From contig CANHQK010000021.1 of assembly GCA_947462765.1 (NCBI GenBank), positions 1 through 35,552 of the forward strand: 35,552 bases of DNA, written 5' to 3'. Below are positions 7,611 to 14,486 of this stretch, piece after piece; the first letter of the stretch is position 1, and each line of letters starts with the position of its first letter. A program made the position numbers and the translations under genes. This DNA comes from Bdellovibrionales bacterium (GTDB taxonomy: Bacteria; Bdellovibrionota; UBA1018; CAIMNF01). The notes below the pieces were generated by a model. That model saw nothing but the letters and a program-made list of their open reading frames with translations. It was not told the DNA's origin and ran no database searches.

Positions 7611-8456
7611 TTAGTGAATCAGCCCGTGGAGCTTCAGCTTCTCCATTAGGGTCACGCGCTCCATGCGGGCGGCGCGAGCGGTCTTGTCGAGGTCGTGATT
7701 GAAGCTCTTGAGAAGTTCGGAGAGATAGATCTTCTCGAACTCCGAGCGGGTGGCTTGGAAGTTGATCTTGTCGTGGCCGAAGTCAGGCAGATCACGCATC
7801 TCGACCCGCTCGGAATCACAAGACACCGCCGCCATCCGGAGCACGTTCCGGAGTTCGCGGAGGTTGCCCGGCCAATCGTAGTCGCGGAGCTTGCGCCAGG
7901 CGGTCTCGGAGAAGCCTTTGATGAACTCCTTGTGGAGCTCCTGCGTGATCTCCTGCAGGATGCCCATGGCAATGTCCTCGAATTCGTCTTCGCGCTCGGC
8001 CAGGTTCGGCATCTCGATGCGGTTCTTCGAAAGTCGGAGCAGGAGCTCGTCATTGAACATCCCCGCGCGGGCGCGGGAATCGATCTGAGGAACCGCGGTG
8101 GCAATGATCCGCACATTGGCGATCATCGGCACGGTCCCGCCTTTTTGGGATTGGGGGACTGCGCGGGTTTTCAGGAAATTCAGCACCACCAATTGTTCCG
8201 AGACCGGATAGTTGGCGATGTCATCGACAATCAGGGTGCCGCCGTTGCAGTCGCGAATCTGCTCGGCGATGGTCCGATCGCGGGTGGCCATGATGCAGAT
8301 CTGGGCCGCGCGAGGGGAGTTCTTGTGAATCCACTTGGCCAGCGCTCCCTTGCCGGTGCCTGTGCCGCCGATGACCAGTACGGGTTCATCATCGGACTGG
8401 GCAGCCGAAAGCGCGATTTTCCGTTGGGACGAGGGAATGAAATAGACCATGCTCAT
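7611..8456 (-). CDS. AAA+ ATPase of the sigma54-activator type lacking GAFTGA, with Fis-like C-terminus
   Basis: 281 aa. The order matches NtrC-family central and C-terminal domains: Walker A GGTGTGKG (about residues 30-37), Walker B GGTLIVDDI (about 72-80), a sensor/arginine-finger region LLLRLSKNRIEMPNLAERE, then DWPGNLRELRNVL, and a Fis-type helix-turn-helix tail (SEFEKIYLSELL...DKTARAARMERVTLMEKL). There is no receiver or other sensory N-terminal domain. The GAFTGA loop that contacts sigma54 should lie between Walker A and B, but that segment reads ATRDRTIAEQIRDCNGG, so canonical sigma54 activation is unlikely. It may be an ATP-dependent DNA-binding regulator or an inhibitor of such activators. 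It is transcribed alone from the promoter at 8468-8497. A second ATG two codons downstream (8450) is possible. Confidence 0.85.
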   Translation of the reverse strand: MSMVYFIPSSQRKIALSAAQSDDEPVLVIGGTGTGKGALAKWIHKNSPRAAQICIMATRDRTIAEQIRDCNGGTLIVDDIANYPVSEQLVVLNFLKTRAVPQSQKGGTVPMIANVRIIATAVPQIDSRARAGMFNDELLLRLSKNRIEMPNLAEREDEFEDIAMGILQEITQELHKEFIKGFSETAWRKLRDYDWPGNLRELRNVLRMAAVSCDSERVEMRDLPDFGHDKINFQATRSEFEKIYLSELLKSFNHDLDKTARAARMERVTLMEKLKLHGLIH

Positions 8457-8467
8457 AGTGTCTTTCG

Positions 8468-8497
8468 AGTATAGCGGAAACGGGGCGCGTTCACCAA
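8468..8497 (-). promoter_or_regulatory. sigma70-type promoter of the AAA+ gene
   Basis: On the minus strand TTGGTG (8497-8492), an 18-bp spacer and TATACT (8473-8468) lie upstream of the ATG at 8456. The -10 ends 11 bp before the start, so the leader would be about 5 nt, too short for a standard ribosome-binding site. Confidence 0.5.
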
Positions 8498-8570
8498 GGG
8501 CAATTAGCGTCAGAATCTTACCGATTTCAGCTTGTTTTCAATGAAGATACACTTGAGCTTTGGAGGTCTC

Positions 8571-9362
8571 ATGAAGACATTTTGGCCGGTGGTGGTGTTC
8601 GCGTTCCTGATGGTCCCGGAATCCCACGGGCGTGGATTCGGGGGGCGTGAGGATTTGGTTCAGGTGGCAAACGGGCAAGGGGTTGCGGCACCGAGCTTTC
8701 ATGGCGCGCTTTTCGGGCAAAACCCCGCCGGCCTGGTTCAAAACCAGCGCTTGAAGGTACAAGGGGGCGTTGCAGCACTCGATGATTCCACTACGAATCT
8801 TAAGGCCTCGGGTGCGATTCTGGCCGGGAATGGGACCCTTGGGGCAGGCATCGGCTATTCCCAGTTTGACTCCGGAGCTTACGCGTCAGGAACCGGAGCC
8901 CTCCATTGGGGCGCCGCAGGAACCCTTCAATCCCTATCGACGACCCTTGGCATTTCCGGACGGAGTGTCTCGGGCGGAGCTTCGACCTACGATCTCGGCC
9001 TTTTCTTTGATTTCATCCCCCGGACTCGCATTGCGGCGATGGCCAAGGACGTCGGAAACGGCCTGCACCTGGTCGGGGCCGGTCTCCAGTTCATGGTGGA
9101 TTCCATGGTCGACCTCGTGATCGATGCGGACTACGAGACCCGACTCAAGCAAGGGGTGGTGAAACCCGGATTCTCCCTCCATACGGATCGTGTCCAGTTC
9201 ACCGCTGCTTATGGGTTCCGGTATGTGGGTTCTGCCGATCAGTACTTGTTTTCCCGGATGACCGCCGGGATCGGGATCCGGATCGCCGATTCCATCCTGC
9301 TCCAGTACCAGTACCGGAGTCTGCCTCAGCATCTCGTCGGTTTGACTTTGCGCCTGAACTGA
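8571..9362 (+). CDS. predicted outer-membrane beta-barrel protein (FadL/PorV-like)
   Basis: 263 aa from the ATG at 8571, which follows a GGAGG ribosome-binding site; upstream in-frame ATGs at 8532 and 8541 lack one and would put 10-13 residues before the signal peptide. The signal peptide is MKTFWPVVVFAFLMVPESHG. The mature protein has a GQNPAGL motif near the N-terminus (as in FadL/PorV-type barrels, NPA(G/A)L) followed by alternating polar/hydrophobic beta-strand-like stretches rich in Gly and aromatic residues (GTLGAGIGYSQFDSGAYASG, VQFTAAYGFRYVG, SILLQYQYRSLPQ) to a short strand at the C-terminus (LVGLTLRLN). This fits an outer-membrane barrel with perhaps 10-14 strands. The ligand is unknown. 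The next gene appears to have its own promoter inside the 3' end of this one. Confidence 0.7.
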   Translation: MKTFWPVVVFAFLMVPESHGRGFGGREDLVQVANGQGVAAPSFHGALFGQNPAGLVQNQRLKVQGGVAALDDSTTNLKASGAILAGNGTLGAGIGYSQFDSGAYASGTGALHWGAAGTLQSLSTTLGISGRSVSGGASTYDLGLFFDFIPRTRIAAMAKDVGNGLHLVGAGLQFMVDSMVDLVIDADYETRLKQGVVKPGFSLHTDRVQFTAAYGFRYVGSADQYLFSRMTAGIGIRIADSILLQYQYRSLPQHLVGLTLRLN

Positions 9363-9370
9363 CTTAGCGT
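9342..9370 (+). promoter_or_regulatory. sigma70-type promoter just upstream of the RGG/PRAP gene
   Basis: TTGACT (9342-9347), a 17-bp spacer and TAGCGT (9365-9370) precede the ATG at 9380. The -10 ends 9 bp before the start codon, so the mRNA would have 0-3 nt of leader. No Shine-Dalgarno sequence is visible (GTTTTGGCACT precedes the ATG). Confidence 0.5.
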
Positions 9371-9379
9371 TTTGGCACT

Positions 9380-10102
9380 ATGAAAACCCTGACCGAATTC
9401 TCGGGATTCGTCCTGAAAGATGCCGTTGCCAAGAAAGCCGCCCTCCTTGCCGAAGGAAAAACCGAGGAAGAGGCGCATGCCCAGATTCTCGAGATGCTCA
9501 AGCTCGACGAGGCCAAGGCGGGTTTCTATAAGAACGTGGTCGACATGACCAGTTCGCGGATGGACCGGGTCAAGCGGGTGGTGGTGGCGCTCAAGGCCAC
9601 TGAGACCGAGAAGGTTCCCGAGTCTTACACCGAACGCGAAGGGCACTTTTACTTGATCGAGTATTTTCACAGTGCAGACCAGCGCGGAAGTTCTGATCGT
9701 GCAAGAGACGATGATCGTCGGGGTGGACGCCGCGACGGACGTCGTGAGGGTCGGCGCGATGGCGGAAGAGGACGTGGAGATCAGCGCGAGGGCGGTGGAC
9801 GTCCTCCGCGCGGTGAGCGTCCGGCTCCACGCACCGATGCTGTATTCAAAACAGATGGCGCAGCCAGAGGCGAAGCCAGCGCTCCGCGTCCTGCGCGTGC
9901 TCCCAGACCTCCTCGTGAGCCCAGGGCCCCGCAGGCGCCACGTGCACCTCGTGCACCAAGGGCTCCGCGTGCGCCTCAAGGACCGAAAGGTGCGGGAGAG
10001 CTCCGGTTGGTGTTGAAAGGCCAGTCTGAGACCCGCCTTCAGGGTTCAGCGCCGGCAGAGGCGACTGCCGCTCCGGTCACTTCTGAAGCGCCACAGGCAT
10101 AG
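9380..10102 (+). CDS. small helical protein with RGG-like and Pro-Arg-Ala repeat tail
   Basis: 240 aa. Residues 1 to about 95 form a compact, mostly helical domain (FVLKDAVAKKAALLAEGKTE, then EEAHAQILEMLKLDEAKAGFY) with no family I recognise. The rest is low complexity: an Arg/Gly/Asp-rich block (RRGGRRDGRREGRRDGGRGR), then a run of Ala-Pro-Arg triplets (RAPRAPRAPRAP) and an Ala-rich end. RGG and basic Pro/Ala tails occur in RNA-binding and phase-separating proteins, so nucleic-acid binding is a reasonable inference. There is no signal peptide, so it should be cytoplasmic. A plausible -35/-10 lies directly upstream. The last 26 bp overlap the 3' end of the convergent gene at 10077-10499. Confidence 0.75.
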   Translation: MKTLTEFSGFVLKDAVAKKAALLAEGKTEEEAHAQILEMLKLDEAKAGFYKNVVDMTSSRMDRVKRVVVALKATETEKVPESYTEREGHFYLIEYFHSADQRGSSDRARDDDRRGGRRDGRREGRRDGGRGRGDQREGGGRPPRGERPAPRTDAVFKTDGAARGEASAPRPARAPRPPREPRAPQAPRAPRAPRAPRAPQGPKGAGELRLVLKGQSETRLQGSAPAEATAAPVTSEAPQA

Positions 10103-10499
10103 CATTCAGAGAACCGATCGATTCAGGCTTCGGGAAGGCTTCCATCACGGTCTTGAGATCAGTGGAGTCCGTCCGGTATTCGAAAACGGTACGGGGAAGG
10201 CTCGATTTGCTCTCGAGGCGGACCAGCTCGATTTTCAGGCCGGCTTTTTCAATCTCGGATTCAATGGTTTTCGTGATGATGATGGCATCGGGCGCTTTGC
10301 TAAAGAGGGATTCGTTCGAGGGTGCGTAGCCCATTTTTTTGAGCACCAGGCGCACCAAGCGGCCCTCTTCGTTGCTCAGGTTGTCGAGCAGGTGTACCTT
10401 CAGGGCCGGCGCGGCCGAGGCACTTAGGCTCAACCAGAAGGAGCCAAGGATGCAGACTAAACCGAAGAGCTTGATATTGAGAATTCCGAACCGCTTCAT
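10077..10499 (-). CDS. small exported protein of unknown function
   Basis: 140 aa. A signal peptide (the LFGLVCILGSFWLSLSASAA region) is followed by about 108 mature residues with an alpha/beta pattern (PALKVHLLDNLSNEEGRLVR, DAIIITKTIESEIEKAGLKI). No family is recognised; the segment RLVRLVLKKMGYAPSNE resembles periplasmic ligand-binding folds only superficially. It is monocistronic, reading tail-to-tail into the RGG/PRAP gene with a 26-bp overlap. The upstream 96 bp contain a good sigma54-like promoter match (10512-10527). The CAGGGT before the ATG lies too close to act as a normal ribosome-binding site. Confidence 0.7.
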   Translation of the reverse strand: MKRFGILNIKLFGLVCILGSFWLSLSASAAPALKVHLLDNLSNEEGRLVRLVLKKMGYAPSNESLFSKAPDAIIITKTIESEIEKAGLKIELVRLESKSSLPRTVFEYRTDSTDLKTVMEAFPKPESIGSLNAMPVALQK

Positions 10500-10511
10500 A
10501 CCCTGATCTAA

Positions 10512-10527
10512 AGCGAAAGGTGTGCCA
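10512..10527 (-). promoter_or_regulatory. candidate sigma54 (-24/-12) promoter
   Basis: The minus strand reads TGGCACACCTTTCGCT, against the consensus TGGCAC-R-N4-TTGC-W. The -24 GG and -12 GC are spaced correctly, and one consensus position differs (TTGC is TCGC). Transcription would begin about 2 nt before the ATG at 10499. A match this good could arise by chance about once in a window of this size, so its position right before a start codon is the main support. Confidence 0.35.
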
Positions 10528-10595
10528 GCCCGGGATCGAATCCGGGGGCATTTCGGGAAGTTTCCCTGCCCAGACCGGAGAGGGGTGTCTAAACC

Positions 10596-11558
10596 TTAGA
10601 CAGAGCGCAGGTAAAAGCCCTTGAGGTAGCGAAGTTTCGGGTCCAGGGGCGTCGGAAAGCTCTCGGGCAGATCGACTCGACCCAGACACTGGAGCCGGGT
10701 TCCCGTTTGGCGGGCAGCGGTTTCAACCTCTCCCAGGAAGGCTCTTTCAGAGATGTTTTCCGAATTGATCGAGGTCACCAGAATGCCGTTTTTCGCAAGG
10801 AGAGGCAGGATCAAGGCATGCAAGCGGGCGAGATCCTTCCCGGTCGAAAAGGCACCCGTTTTTGTCCTCGAGAAAGACGGCGGATCGCAAAGAATCGTAT
10901 CGTATTCGAGGCCTTTTTTCTTCAGCCGGGGCAGCCAATCGAACACGTCGCCGTAAATGAAATCTCCCGTCGGTCCTTTGAGCCCCGCTTGCTCCCAATT
11001 CTCCCGCGCCCATTCGATCGTGGGCTTGGAAAGATCGAGTGTGGTCACACTCGATGCGCTACCGGCACCCGCAGCAACAGACAGCGCGCCGGTGTAAGCG
11101 AACAGGTTCAATACTCGCTTGCCTTGCTGTGTCCGGATGAGCCAGCGTCGAAGGGGAGCATGGTCTAAAAAAAGTCCGGGATGCTTGGTGTCTCTCATTT
11201 GGACCAGGTAAGGAATCCCGAATTCCTTCACGATGAACTTGCCTTCGCGAACTTCTCCGTCCAGAACGATGGAGTCGGCTTCGCTGGCCACTTTCGAGCG
11301 GTCCATGAGGACGATTCCCACGCTTCGCAGTGGCAGCTTTTGACGGAGCACTCTGACGACTTCTTTGAGTACGGGATCAGGTACCGGTGCCCATTGGGTG
11401 ATCCAAGCTTGATCTTTGAAAACGTCGATCGCGAGTTGGGACAGAGAGGGATCGGTACTCTCTCCGGGGCCGTAAAACACCCGGAGTGCCTCGCTCTCCT
11501 GGAATGCGCCCAAGGATTCACGAAGTGTGAAGGCGGTGTTCAGCGTGGATTCAAGCAT
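10596..11558 (-). CDS. SAM-dependent rRNA methyltransferase, RlmI/RlmK (PF10672) type
   Basis: 320 aa. The N-terminal part (to about residue 125) is the substrate-binding region of the YccW/RlmI-type family, without a clear PUA domain. The Rossmann methyltransferase domain follows: motif I VLNLFAYTGALSVAAGAG, motif II VTTLDLSKPTIEWAREN, an acidic GDVFDWL, and motif IV CDPPSFSR. These enzymes modify 23S rRNA (m5C1962 by RlmI, m7G2069 by the RlmK part of RlmKL), and the exact base here cannot be told from sequence. Its ATG overlaps the stop of the upstream pseudouridine-synthase gene by 8 bp (ATGCTTGA), so the two RNA-modification genes are translationally coupled. The assignment to the family is firm; the target is not. 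Confidence 0.88.
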   Translation of the reverse strand: MLESTLNTAFTLRESLGAFQESEALRVFYGPGESTDPSLSQLAIDVFKDQAWITQWAPVPDPVLKEVVRVLRQKLPLRSVGIVLMDRSKVASEADSIVLDGEVREGKFIVKEFGIPYLVQMRDTKHPGLFLDHAPLRRWLIRTQQGKRVLNLFAYTGALSVAAGAGSASSVTTLDLSKPTIEWARENWEQAGLKGPTGDFIYGDVFDWLPRLKKKGLEYDTILCDPPSFSRTKTGAFSTGKDLARLHALILPLLAKNGILVTSINSENISERAFLGEVETAARQTGTRLQCLGRVDLPESFPTPLDPKLRYLKGFYLRSV

Positions 11559-12147
11559 GTTTCAAACTCTCCCAAAGTCCTGCGAGGTCCGGCGCCAATG
11601 GAGCCTCGAATCTGCCTACGGGTGTTTCGAGCGAATGAGCATGAAGGCAGACCCGCTCCGAAGGTTTTCCCCCGAATGAACGATCGCCGAGAAGGGGAAA
11701 TCCGGCCTGAGCGGCATGTTCGCGGATTTGGTGAAAGCGACCGGTGAGGGGCGTCGCCTTGCCGAGAAAGTGGGTCGGGGTGGATTCCATCACTTCAAAC
11801 AGCGTTTGCGCCGGCTTCCCCTCCACCGGGGTCCGGATCTGGATTGCCGGGCGCGATGGAGGAGGAGAGGCCAGGAAATGGTAAATTTTTTTGGCCATCC
11901 GATCTTGAAACCAGGCACAACCGGTGCGATGGGCGTCCGGGGTCTTGGCAACGAGCATGACTCCACTGGTGAATCGATCCAGTCGATGGATCATGTACGC
12001 TGAACCCACCGCGCTCTCCCGGAGCCAGAGACTCACCACCCGGTCAGAAGGGGAGGGGTGACGGGCGGGAACACTCAACCACCCCGGAGGCTTGTCGAGG
12101 GCAACAAAGCCCTCGTTTTCAAACAGGATGCGGGGGGTGGTTTCCAT
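11551..12147 (-). CDS. RluA-family pseudouridine synthase
   Basis: 198 aa from the ATG at 12147. The start of the domain reads ILFENEGFVALDKPPGWLSV, followed by the catalytic motif IHRLDRFTSGVMLVAKT (Asp of HRLD is the catalytic residue), then the PLTGRFHQIREHAAQAGFPLLGD block typical of the RluA/RsuA superfamily. It converts uridine to pseudouridine in rRNA or tRNA. At under 200 residues with no S4 domain it resembles the compact TruC/RluA forms; the target is unknown. The frame stays open far upstream, but that extension is antisense to the ZIP gene and is rejected. This start also fits the promoter at 12155-12183. The methyltransferase gene follows with an 8-bp overlap. Confidence 0.88.
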   Translation of the reverse strand: METTPRILFENEGFVALDKPPGWLSVPARHPSPSDRVVSLWLRESAVGSAYMIHRLDRFTSGVMLVAKTPDAHRTGCAWFQDRMAKKIYHFLASPPPSRPAIQIRTPVEGKPAQTLFEVMESTPTHFLGKATPLTGRFHQIREHAAQAGFPLLGDRSFGGKPSERVCLHAHSLETPVGRFEAPLAPDLAGLWESLKHA

Positions 12148-12154
12148 CCGCTCA

Positions 12155-12183
12155 AGCTTATCGTCATTGAGGGGGACCGTCAA
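12155..12183 (-). promoter_or_regulatory. sigma70-type promoter of the pseudouridine-synthase/methyltransferase operon
   Basis: On the minus strand TTGACG (12183-12178), a 17-bp spacer and TAAGCT (12160-12155) are followed after 7 bp by the ATG at 12147. This is close to consensus and predicts a leaderless transcript. It overlaps the opposing ZIP promoter. Confidence 0.6.
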
Positions 12184-12195
12184 ATGGGGTAGGCT
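12167..12195 (+). promoter_or_regulatory. sigma70-type promoter of the ZIP/photolyase operon
   Basis: TTGAGG (12167-12172), a 17-bp spacer and TAGGCT (12190-12195) are followed after 6 bp by the ATG at 12202. Transcription would start at or next to the ATG. The -35 of the divergent promoter (12178-12183) lies inside this spacer, so the two promoters cannot easily be bound at once. Confidence 0.5.
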
Positions 12196-12201
12196 TGGTT
12201 C

Positions 12202-13089
12202 ATGATCCTGCTGCTGGCCTCTCTTGCGATCGCGCTTTCCATGATCCTGCTCGGAATGTGGATCATGGGACGTGCCGGAAGACATGTGAACATGGATCGT
12301 CTTCAAGTGTTCATTGCGATCGCAACGGGATTCATGATGGCAGTGCTGTTTCTGGATCTGCTGCCTGAAAATCTGATGGAATACCCATCGGGTCCCAGGT
12401 CGTTTTTCAATTGGTCCCTTGTCGGAATGGGACTGGTCATCGCCTTCGAGCGGTACGGAGTTCCGAGGCTGAGATTCGTGGAGCGGTTCTTCTCTACAGA
12501 TGATGCGACCCTCGCAAAGATCGAGACCCACGACGGACACGTGCATGAGTCCCACGGGCACCACGAGCACCATGATCTGAAGGAGGCGACCCATTGTGAT
12601 CACTCCCATGAGCACGGACATTTGCATCAGCACACCCACCTCGAGGTCCTCGGTCATGGAGAAGTGTGCTCGGCCATAGCGTGTTTCATGATTTGTGCTT
12701 TTTTCGACGGTGTGGCGCTCTCGTCGGTACAGGCCGTGGATCAGAAACTGGGCATCGTTTTAGTGGTCGGAGTGATTCTGCATCTGCTCCCTGAGGGGGT
12801 TCTCTCGGGGGCCATGGCCCTCGCCGGCGGAGCCAGCATGCGTTCTGCACGCAAGGTCCTGTTTTTCATCGGGGGGGCATTCCTGCTCGGTTCTTTGATC
12901 CCGCAGGTTTTCCGGGGTCTTGAACACACCTTTCTCGCCATTTCGAGCGGGATCCTGATTTTTGTCACCTTGGTTCAACTGCTTCCGACAGCACTCAAAC
13001 TCCGATTCGCTCCGGGATGGATTCTGGCCGGATCGGCGGTGTACTACGGATCCCACGCGATTCTGGCGGCTTTAGGAGTGAATTTCTGA
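12202..13089 (+). CDS. ZIP-family metal transporter with His-rich loop
   Basis: 295 aa with about eight transmembrane segments. After three helices there is a cytoplasmic loop rich in His (HDGHVHESHGHHEHHDLKEA and HCDHSHEHGHLHQHTHLEV), the usual metal-binding loop of ZIP transporters. TM4 reads CFMICAFFDGVALSS and TM5 reads VILHLLPEGVLSGAMALAGG. TM5 keeps the HxxPEG metal-site motif. In TM4 the usual HNFxDG reads CAFFDG: the His is Cys and the Asn is Ala, so the metal site is altered. Substrates are likely divalent zinc, iron or manganese. There is no Shine-Dalgarno sequence; a -10 box ends 6 bp before the ATG. The stop overlaps the start of the photolyase gene (TGATG), so the two are co-translated. 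Confidence 0.88.
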   Translation: MILLLASLAIALSMILLGMWIMGRAGRHVNMDRLQVFIAIATGFMMAVLFLDLLPENLMEYPSGPRSFFNWSLVGMGLVIAFERYGVPRLRFVERFFSTDDATLAKIETHDGHVHESHGHHEHHDLKEATHCDHSHEHGHLHQHTHLEVLGHGEVCSAIACFMICAFFDGVALSSVQAVDQKLGIVLVVGVILHLLPEGVLSGAMALAGGASMRSARKVLFFIGGAFLLGSLIPQVFRGLEHTFLAISSGILIFVTLVQLLPTALKLRFAPGWILAGSAVYYGSHAILAALGVNF

Positions 13090-14483
13090 TGAGCGGTTTC
13101 AAAAGAAGTCTGGTTTGGTTGAGGCGCGACCTTCGACTCTCCGATCATCGGGTTTTATTCGAGGCCTGCGCCTCCTCCGAGGAGGTCGTTCCGGTGTTCC
13201 TGATCGATGAGGACATCCTGGACGGATTGCCGAAGGACAACCGGCAAGTCCACTTTATCCAAGGGTGTCTGGACGAGCTGGATGAGCGACTTCGCGAGAA
13301 AGGCTCGAGACTGGTCGTGATCCGCGGGCGTCCGCGGGAGGCGATTCCCGCTTTGGCGGCACGCCTCGGGGCCGAAGCCGTATTCTTCGGTCACGATTAC
13401 GAACCTGCGGCCAAGAAACGCGATCAAGAAGTCGGCAAAATCCTTTCCAAGCAGGGAGTGCAGGTCCGGGCCTACAAGGACCAGGTGATCTTCGAGTCGA
13501 GAGAGATTCTCGGTGGAAGCGGAGATCCTTACCGCGTGTTCACCCCCTATTCGAAGAATTGGCTCAAAACTCTCGAGTCCGGCATTGAGGGACACTTGAA
13601 GGACTACCGACCCGACTTCAAGAAACTGGTCGCATCCGGAAAAATCGCCGATCGCAATGCCCGCTTTTCGGAGCTCGGATTCGTGGAGAGCTTCCTGTTC
13701 GTGTCGCCCGGTGAAAAGGCTGCGAAGAGTCTGCTCCGCGCTTTTACGAAGAAAATCACCGCTTACCATGAACAACGGGATTTTCCTGCCCTTGAGGGTA
13801 CTTCCGGTCTTTCTCCCCACTTCCGTTTCGGGACGATCTCGCCGAGAGAGGGTGTCCGGTTCGCTCGTGAGCATCTGTCGGCCGGTGCCAAGACCTGGCT
13901 CAATGAGCTGATCTGGCGGGAATTCTATCAGATGATTCTTGATCAGTTTCCGCACGTCGAGAAGGGGGCCTTCAAACCCGAGTACGATCGGCTCAAGTGG
14001 TCTTCGAATCAGGCTCACTTGCGTGCCTGGTGCGAGGGCCGTACCGGTTATCCGATTGTCGATGCGGCCATGAGACAACTGAATCAGACCGGCTTCATGC
14101 ACAATCGCTTGCGGATGGTGGCGGCGATGTTTCTCACCAAGGATCTGCTCATCGACTGGCGAGAGGGGGAGCGGTACTTCGCTTCCCAGCTCCTCGATCA
14201 CGAGCTCGCCGCCAATAACGGAGGGTGGCAGTGGAGTGCCTCGACCGGTTGCGATGCCCAGCCGTATTTTCGAGTCATGAATCCGATTTCACAGAGCGAG
14301 CGCTTTGATTCCGAAGGCGAATTCATCCGGAAGTATGTGCCGGAACTGAAGGGGCTCGATGCCAAGCGAATCCACTGGCCTCACGAGGGAGGGCTCTTCT
14401 CTTCGGCGCCGGCCGGGTACCCCGAGCCGATTGTGGATCACAAGACCCAGCGCTTGAAAGCCATCGCCTTGTTCAAGAAGTGA
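13089..14483 (+). CDS. phrB: deoxyribodipyrimidine photolyase (class I cryptochrome/photolyase family)
   Basis: 464 aa. The N-terminal antenna-binding Rossmann domain begins SLVWLRRDLRLSDHRVL. The C-terminal FAD-binding domain has LSPHFRFGTISPREG, WLNELIWREFYQMIL, the GYPIVDAAMRQLNQTGFMHN motif, and NNGGWQWSASTGCDAQPYFR with MNPISQSERFD, all diagnostic of DNA photolyases of the CPD class I group. It repairs UV-induced pyrimidine dimers using FADH- and blue light. The start is the ATG overlapping the ZIP stop; the frame is open further upstream, but that part is out-of-frame ZIP coding sequence. The tail lies 3 bp from the convergent C15 peptidase gene. Pairing with a metal transporter looks incidental. 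Confidence 0.93.
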   Translation: MSGFKRSLVWLRRDLRLSDHRVLFEACASSEEVVPVFLIDEDILDGLPKDNRQVHFIQGCLDELDERLREKGSRLVVIRGRPREAIPALAARLGAEAVFFGHDYEPAAKKRDQEVGKILSKQGVQVRAYKDQVIFESREILGGSGDPYRVFTPYSKNWLKTLESGIEGHLKDYRPDFKKLVASGKIADRNARFSELGFVESFLFVSPGEKAAKSLLRAFTKKITAYHEQRDFPALEGTSGLSPHFRFGTISPREGVRFAREHLSAGAKTWLNELIWREFYQMILDQFPHVEKGAFKPEYDRLKWSSNQAHLRAWCEGRTGYPIVDAAMRQLNQTGFMHNRLRMVAAMFLTKDLLIDWREGERYFASQLLDHELAANNGGWQWSASTGCDAQPYFRVMNPISQSERFDSEGEFIRKYVPELKGLDAKRIHWPHEGGLFSSAPAGYPEPIVDHKTQRLKAIALFKK

Positions 14484-14486
14484 TCC

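Noticed and set aside
10525-10560. tRNA-like T-arm (GATCGAAT between CCCGG and CCGGG)
   Set aside because: The loop would be 8 nt, the T54 position is A, and no acceptor stem, D-arm or anticodon arm could be placed on either strand. It is a GC-rich hairpin without a T-run.
12148-12657. Upstream extension of the RluA-type gene frame
   Set aside because: It lies antisense to the ZIP gene and reads as low-complexity His/Asp-rich sequence from the opposite His loop. The promoter and fold start support 12147.
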